A stretch of 8,664 nucleotides of DNA, from assembly GCA_937915785.1 (NCBI GenBank), contig CALGGY010000020.1, forward strand, positions 1-8,664, read 5' to 3'. Below are positions 5,196 through 8,664 of this stretch, one piece after another. The position numbers and the translations under genes were made by a program. The DNA comes from an uncultured Bacteroidales bacterium (GTDB lineage Bacteria > Bacteroidota > Bacteroidia > Bacteroidales > P3). The notes under the pieces are model-generated. The model searched no databases. It was given only the letters and a program-made list of their open reading frames with translations, and was not told the origin of the DNA. How positions within the stretch are numbered: the first letter of the stretch is position 1; the number at the start of each line of letters is the position of its first letter.

Positions 5196-7640
5196 ATGGA
5201 ATACCAAAACAATATAGAGGAAAAAATCGGTTTCGACAAGATTCGTGCCATGGTGAAAAAAGAGTGCTCCAACGCCCTTGCACAGTGCATGGCCGACCAG
5301 ATGGGCTTTTGCAACGACTATGACCGCATAACCCTGCAGCTGCGGCAGACCGACGAAATGCGCGAGATACTGCTGATGGAGAACACATTTCCCTCGCAGG
5401 ATTTCACCGACCTCAGCGAGCTGCTGCCCACTTTCAACGTGCTGGGCACGGTGATTGAGCTTCCTGCCCTGTTCAACCTCAAGACCTCGCTCCGCACCAT
5501 TGGCGAATGCCTGCGGTTCTTCGCCGCCCACACCGACGACGGGAAATACCCCACCCTGCGCGCCCGCGCCGCCGAGATTTTCTTCGACGACGACCTGCTC
5601 TCGCTCTGCAACAGCATTGTCGATGACCGCGGCGAGATGTACGACACCGCCTCCGACACACTGCACGACATCCGTCGCCAGATAAACCGGAAACACAACG
5701 ACATAGACCGCCGCATATCGCAGACCCTCGCCCATGCCAAACGCGAGGGCTGGGCGCCCGAAAACGCCGAAATCACATTCCGCAACGGCCGTATGGTGAT
5801 ACCTATGCTCGACACCCACCGCCGCAAAATCAAAGGCCTCATCCACGACGAGTCGGCCACACGGCAAACGGCCTACCTCGAGCCCGCCGAGGTGGTGGAG
5901 ATGAACAACGACCTGCGGGAGCTGGAGTTCGCCGAACAGCACGAAATACACAAAATACTGCTCTACTTCACCGACACCATACGTCCCAAAATCCCCTCCC
6001 TGATGGAAGCTTACCGGTTTCTGGCGGAGATAGATTTTATTCGTGCCAAGGCACGCACAGCCATAGCCCTCAACGCCTTTGTGCCAACCGTTGCCGACAA
6101 GCCACAAGCCCGATGGTTCGGCGCTCGGCACCCCATACTGCAACAAACTCTGCAACAGCAACATAAGGATATCGTACCTTTCAACCTCGAGATGGACGAC
6201 AACACCCGCATTATTATAATTTCGGGACCCAACTCCGGTGGCAAGTCGGTGTGCCTCAAGGCGATAGCACTGCTGCAATACATACTGCAGAGTGGAATGC
6301 CCGTAACGGCGAAAAGCACGTCGGAGTTCGGCATTTTCGACCGTATGTTTATCGACATCGGCGACCAGCAGTCTATAGAAAACGACCTAAGCACATACAG
6401 CTCACATCTTTACAACATGAAACATCTGCTCGCCATGGCCGACAGCCGCACACTGTTTTTCATCGACGAGCTGGGTTCCGGCACCGACCCGGCCATTGGC
6501 GGAGCCATTGCCGAGGCAGTGATGGAAAACCTATACAGCAAAGGCGCTTGGGGCGTGGTTACCACACACTATGCCAACCTGAAACTGTTGGCCGACCGCC
6601 TGACGCAAATCTCCAATGCGGCAATGCTTTTCGACACCGACCGCATGCAACCGCTTTTCCAACTCTCGGTGAAACACCCGGGCAGCTCTTTTGCTTTCGA
6701 AATTGCCCACAACATCGGCCTGCCCGACGAGGTGCTGCGTTCCGCCGAGGAGAAAATCGGCAACGGTATGCTCAATTTTGAGCAGCAGCTGCAACAGATT
6801 GAAGTAGAGAAACTTGAACTAAAGAAAAAGAAGGAGGAGTTCACCGTGGCCGACGATTTCCTCAACGAAGTGATAGAAAAATACACCCGTCTGAACGAAA
6901 CCCTTGAAACCCAGAAACATAAGATACTTTCCGACGCCCGCAGCGAGGCCAAGCAGATAATACGCAACGCCAACAAGGCTGTGGAACAGACCATTGCCGA
7001 CATCAAAAAGGCCAACGCCGAACGCGAGGAGACGCAGCGTCTGCGCAAGGAGCTGGAAAACAAAGGCCAAGAACTTGACAGCCAGCAACAAAAGGCCGAC
7101 ACCGCACGCCGGCAGTCGGCGAAAAAGGTAAAAAAAGTGCCTGCCCAAACGCCGGCGGCTATCGACAACAGTCTATTGCAGGTGGGCGACATAGTGAGCA
7201 TCGACGGACAGGAATCGTTCTGCCAAGTAGTGGAGCTGAAAGGCGGCAAAGCCGTGGTGGAGAGCGGCAGTGTGCGTATGACCATCAGCACCGGCATACT
7301 GCACAAAACCGCCAAACAGAAAATCCCCACAAAAGCCAAAAGCGACACCGCCAACCGTTTTCAGAGCATCTACGACGACCTCAACCGCAAGCGCGCCGAC
7401 TTCTCCCCCACCCTCGACCTGCGCGGCAAACGTGTGGCCGAAGCCTTGGACATGATAGAAAAACATATCGACGAGGCCAAACTGCTGAGCGAACACGAGT
7501 TGCGTCTGCTGCACGGCACCGGCTACGGCATTCTGAAAACCGCCATACGCGAATACCTGCGCAACCATCGCGATGTACGCTCTTTCCGCGCCGAACGCCT
7601 GGAACTGGGCGGCGAAGGCATCACCGTGGTGGAAGTGTGA
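5196..7640 (+). CDS. mutS2: MutS2 family protein (endonuclease / DNA-binding ATPase with Smr domain)
   Basis: An 814-residue MutS2, the expected length. MutS2 proteins are dimeric ATPases outside classical mismatch repair. They are reported to suppress homologous recombination in some bacteria and to act on collided ribosomes in Bacillus; which applies here is unknown. Domains in order: N-terminal core and clamp helices (1-335), then the ATPase with Walker A GPNSGGKS (344-351) and Walker B LFFIDELGSGTDP (420-432), and a conserved TTHY switch (456-459). A long coiled coil rich in E, K and Q follows (about 515-640), then a small beta-rich KOW-like segment (about 660-702). The C-terminal Smr nuclease domain (about 738-814) carries LDLRG (740-744) and HGTGYG (773-778), both intact. 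ATG 5196 fits the family N-terminus; no Shine-Dalgarno sequence is present. It is GC-rich like ispE. Confidence 0.97.
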   Translation: MEYQNNIEEKIGFDKIRAMVKKECSNALAQCMADQMGFCNDYDRITLQLRQTDEMREILLMENTFPSQDFTDLSELLPTFNVLGTVIELPALFNLKTSLRTIGECLRFFAAHTDDGKYPTLRARAAEIFFDDDLLSLCNSIVDDRGEMYDTASDTLHDIRRQINRKHNDIDRRISQTLAHAKREGWAPENAEITFRNGRMVIPMLDTHRRKIKGLIHDESATRQTAYLEPAEVVEMNNDLRELEFAEQHEIHKILLYFTDTIRPKIPSLMEAYRFLAEIDFIRAKARTAIALNAFVPTVADKPQARWFGARHPILQQTLQQQHKDIVPFNLEMDDNTRIIIISGPNSGGKSVCLKAIALLQYILQSGMPVTAKSTSEFGIFDRMFIDIGDQQSIENDLSTYSSHLYNMKHLLAMADSRTLFFIDELGSGTDPAIGGAIAEAVMENLYSKGAWGVVTTHYANLKLLADRLTQISNAAMLFDTDRMQPLFQLSVKHPGSSFAFEIAHNIGLPDEVLRSAEEKIGNGMLNFEQQLQQIEVEKLELKKKKEEFTVADDFLNEVIEKYTRLNETLETQKHKILSDARSEAKQIIRNANKAVEQTIADIKKANAEREETQRLRKELENKGQELDSQQQKADTARRQSAKKVKKVPAQTPAAIDNSLLQVGDIVSIDGQESFCQVVELKGGKAVVESGSVRMTISTGILHKTAKQKIPTKAKSDTANRFQSIYDDLNRKRADFSPTLDLRGKRVAEALDMIEKHIDEAKLLSEHELRLLHGTGYGILKTAIREYLRNHRDVRSFRAERLELGGEGITVVEV

Positions 7641-7710
7641 GAGTTAAGAATTAAGAGTTGGGAGTTGGGAGTTGGGAGTTGGGAGTTAAAAGTTAGGAGT
7701 TTGGAATTGG
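7641..7710 (+). repeat. heptamer tandem repeat (10 units)
   Basis: Starting at the base after the mutS2 stop, the sequence splits cleanly into ten 7-base units close to GAGTTGG. Units 3-6 (7655-7682) are identical; the others are variants such as GAGTTAA, GAATTAA, AAGTTAG and GAATTGG. The 7-base rhythm continues more loosely to about 7765. It lies in the convergent gap between mutS2 and the HEPN gene. Confidence 0.9.
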
Positions 7711-7727
7711 GCGGGAGCCGGATGTTT
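7703..7727 (+). repeat. 25-bp direct repeat, copy 1
   Basis: Runs from GGAATTGGGCGGG through AGCCGGATGTTT and is identical to 7760-7784. It starts in the last heptamer unit. The two copies are 57 bases apart, start to start. Confidence 0.9.
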
Positions 7728-7759
7728 AGTTAGGTGTCAGGGTTGGGGGTTAGCAATTA

Positions 7760-7784
7760 GGAATTGGGCGGGAGCCGGATGTTT
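7760..7784 (+). repeat. 25-bp direct repeat, copy 2
   Basis: Perfect copy of 7703-7727. Both copies are followed within a few bases by AGTTAG or AGTTGG, so the repeating unit may be longer (about 57 bases) and degenerate. Confidence 0.9.
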
Positions 7785-7827
7785 TTTTTAGTTGGATATT
7801 AAAGTTAAGGGTTGAATGGCATGAGTA

Positions 7828-7851
7828 AATGTGCTTAAACGGAACCACATT
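7828..7851. terminator. possible hairpin after the HEPN gene
   Basis: AATGTG (7828-7833) pairs with CACATT (7846-7851), extended by a C-C mismatch and two more pairs, with a 6-nt loop. It starts 3 nt past the HEPN stop on the minus strand. No convincing T tract follows, so termination is only a possibility. Confidence 0.25.
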
Positions 7852-7854
7852 CTA

Positions 7855-8190
7855 TCAATCCAATACCATATTATGCTTTATCATTGCAGCGACGGAATCC
7901 AACATCTCTTTTGCAGGTTCCAAATTGCGCTGAAGAACGTCAGGCTCCTCGCTATATGCACAGTTATAGTCGCTTTCCTCGCGCATACGCTCCATATTCT
8001 GATATAGTTCGCCGTAAGCCCTTGACAGTTTTCCTGTCTTGATATAGTATTGTCCAAAAAGAGCTTGAGAGCCTTTGTGTGTGTTTACTGTATGTCTGTC
8101 ACTAATCAGCAACGCACTTACAATACGAAAAAGGGCATAATATAACCGGTTAGCCATGCCGTCCCATTGTTCGTTGTCTCGCGTTATCAA
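7855..8190 (-). CDS. HEPN domain protein of an MNT/HEPN pair, N-terminally disrupted
   Basis: Shows the helical HEPN signature seen next to MNT nucleotidyltransferases: ANRLYYALF (residues 13-21 from TTG), THKG, LFGQYYIKTGKLSR, and MREESDYNCAY near the C-terminus. In such pairs the HEPN protein is the toxin, often an RNase, and the MNT partner silences it by adenylylation. The longest uninterrupted frame begins at TTG 8190 and gives 111 residues. The same frame continues upstream as LEIEKAYRFYVQA, which looks like the first HEPN helix, to a GTG at 8268 that overlaps the MNT stop. A TAA at 8253-8251 interrupts that natural start. The product is therefore either a 111-residue protein lacking part of helix 1 or nothing, and toxicity may be lost. 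A canonical RX4-6H motif is not obvious. Confidence 0.75.
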   Translation of the reverse strand: MITRDNEQWDGMANRLYYALFRIVSALLISDRHTVNTHKGSQALFGQYYIKTGKLSRAYGELYQNMERMREESDYNCAYSEEPDVLQRNLEPAKEMLDSVAAMIKHNMVLD

Positions 8191-8268
8191 TGCTTGGACA
8201 TAAAAACGATAGGCCTTTTCAATCTCAAGGCCAACAACTATCTGACATTCTTAATCGCTCAAACTCAC
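8191..8268 (-). other. HEPN N-terminal coding remnant with in-frame stop
   Basis: On the minus strand GTG (8268-8266) overlaps the MNT stop as GTGA. It opens a frame reading (M)SLSD, stop, ECQIVVGLEIEKAYRFYVQA, which runs directly into the HEPN frame. The reading continues sensibly on both sides of the TAA at 8253-8251, so this is a nonsense change at codon 6 rather than a wrong frame. With it read through, the protein would be 137 residues. Confidence 0.7.
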
Positions 8269-8579
8269 ATCAAAACCACTTTATCTCGTTCAACATTTTT
8301 GTAAAAAGGCGTGAAAGTCCATCCTTTCCACTTATTCTTTTGATAGATATGCGGATTAATCTCCACATTATTGTCATAGCCCATCAAACAGAGCTCGTAA
8401 GCGGCACTCTCGACTTGTGGCGTTATTGTTTCCGAATCTACCAATATAAGCAAATCATAATCACTGCCGGGACTTGCACCGCCTCGCGCCCTTGAGCCAT
8501 ATAGCCACAACGAGCTATTTGCCGGCAGTACACGTGCGGCAGTTTCTTTTATCAGTTCTATGATTTCTTTCTGTCCCAT
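8265..8579 (-). CDS. MNT-type minimal nucleotidyltransferase, antitoxin partner of HEPN
   Basis: A 104-residue nucleotidyltransferase of the MNT/MntA type, expected to transfer AMP from ATP to its HEPN partner. The diagnostic GSX10DXD motif is exact: GSRARG at 28-33, then SDYD at 39-42 with metal-binding D40 and D42. E73 in NNVEINP is a candidate third acidic residue. ATG 8579 is chosen because the only longer start (8627) lies upstream of the promoter element at 8589-8596. The stop overlaps the HEPN GTG (GTGA), so the pair was an operon with coupled translation, antitoxin first. The gene looks intact, unlike its partner. Confidence 0.88.
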   Translation of the reverse strand: MGQKEIIELIKETAARVLPANSSLWLYGSRARGGASPGSDYDLLILVDSETITPQVESAAYELCLMGYDNNVEINPHIYQKNKWKGWTFTPFYKNVERDKVVLM

Positions 8580-8588
8580 ATTCGAATG

Positions 8589-8617
8589 CAAAATTACAAT
8601 ATTTTTCCTAAAACCAA
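8589..8617 (-). promoter_or_regulatory. promoter of the MNT/HEPN operon
   Basis: On the minus strand TTG (8617-8615), an 18-nt spacer and TAATTTTG (8596-8589) fit the Bacteroidetes -33/-7 pattern. The element ends 9 nt before ATG 8579, so the 5' leader would be only a few nucleotides long. Confidence 0.6.
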
Positions 8618-8664
8618 TAGTGTCCAAAACGTTTTTTCTAAAATATAGTTGATAAAATAAAATG

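Noticed and set aside
4890..5217. Two forward frames of 96-97 codons over the ispE remnant and mutS2 leader
   Set aside because: They are out-of-frame readings of the decayed ispE end and untranslated DNA; one even runs past the mutS2 start.
5031..6278. Minus-strand open frame of 415 codons opposite mutS2
   Set aside because: It lies antisense to the conserved MutS2 N-terminal and ATPase coding sequence, its peptide is low-complexity and resembles no known protein, and long antisense frames are common in GC-rich genes.
7641..7784. CRISPR array
   Set aside because: The repeats are contiguous heptamers and a pair of 25-bp repeats, not regular repeats with unique spacers, and no cas gene is present.

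Overview
The window looks like chromosomal DNA of a Bacteroidetes bacterium, probably Bacteroidales. Several genes are preceded by the Bacteroidetes-type promoter (TTTG, about 19-20 nt, TAnnTTTG) and the start codons have no clear Shine-Dalgarno sequence. Taxonomy is an inference from promoter style and gene content; no rRNA or species marker is present.

Layout. (1) 71-2153: a family 2 glycosyltransferase followed by ispE (MEP isoprenoid pathway), both GC-rich. (2) 1997-5053: an accessory island bounded by direct repeats of about 210 bp. Each repeat consists of the 3' end of ispE plus the sequence just after it. The upstream copy is part of the working ispE; the downstream copy is a decayed fragment (in-frame stop and one-base deletion). 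Between the repeats lies what reads best as a polymorphic toxin-immunity locus. A 355-residue HExxH metallopeptidase-like protein overlaps by ATGA with a two-helix membrane protein. After these comes a displaced, damaged second cassette: a C-terminal tip homologous to the first protein (about two thirds identical by eye), then a second membrane protein of the same architecture. The second cassette is broken twice, by a 165-bp non-coding MITE-like insertion with imperfect 25-bp terminal inverted repeats and a 7-bp target duplication, and by a one-base frameshift in an A8 tract. Between the two cassettes lies a well-formed promoter followed by a long hairpin ending in T6, a candidate small structured RNA or attenuator. 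(3) 5196-7640: mutS2, GC-rich and intact with its own promoter; it probably lay next to ispE before the island arrived. (4) 7641-7784: heptamer tandem repeats and a 25-bp direct repeat. (5) 7855-8579, minus strand: an MNT/HEPN toxin-antitoxin pair with its own promoter. The two genes overlap by GTGA, but the HEPN frame has a stop at codon 6.

How the genes fit together: the GT2, ispE and mutS2 genes are the ordinary background. The two accessory loci are conflict or defence-type systems in different states of repair. Names for the toxin and immunity genes rest on the HExxH motif, the overlap, the topology and the orphan-cassette arrangement, not on a recognised named family.
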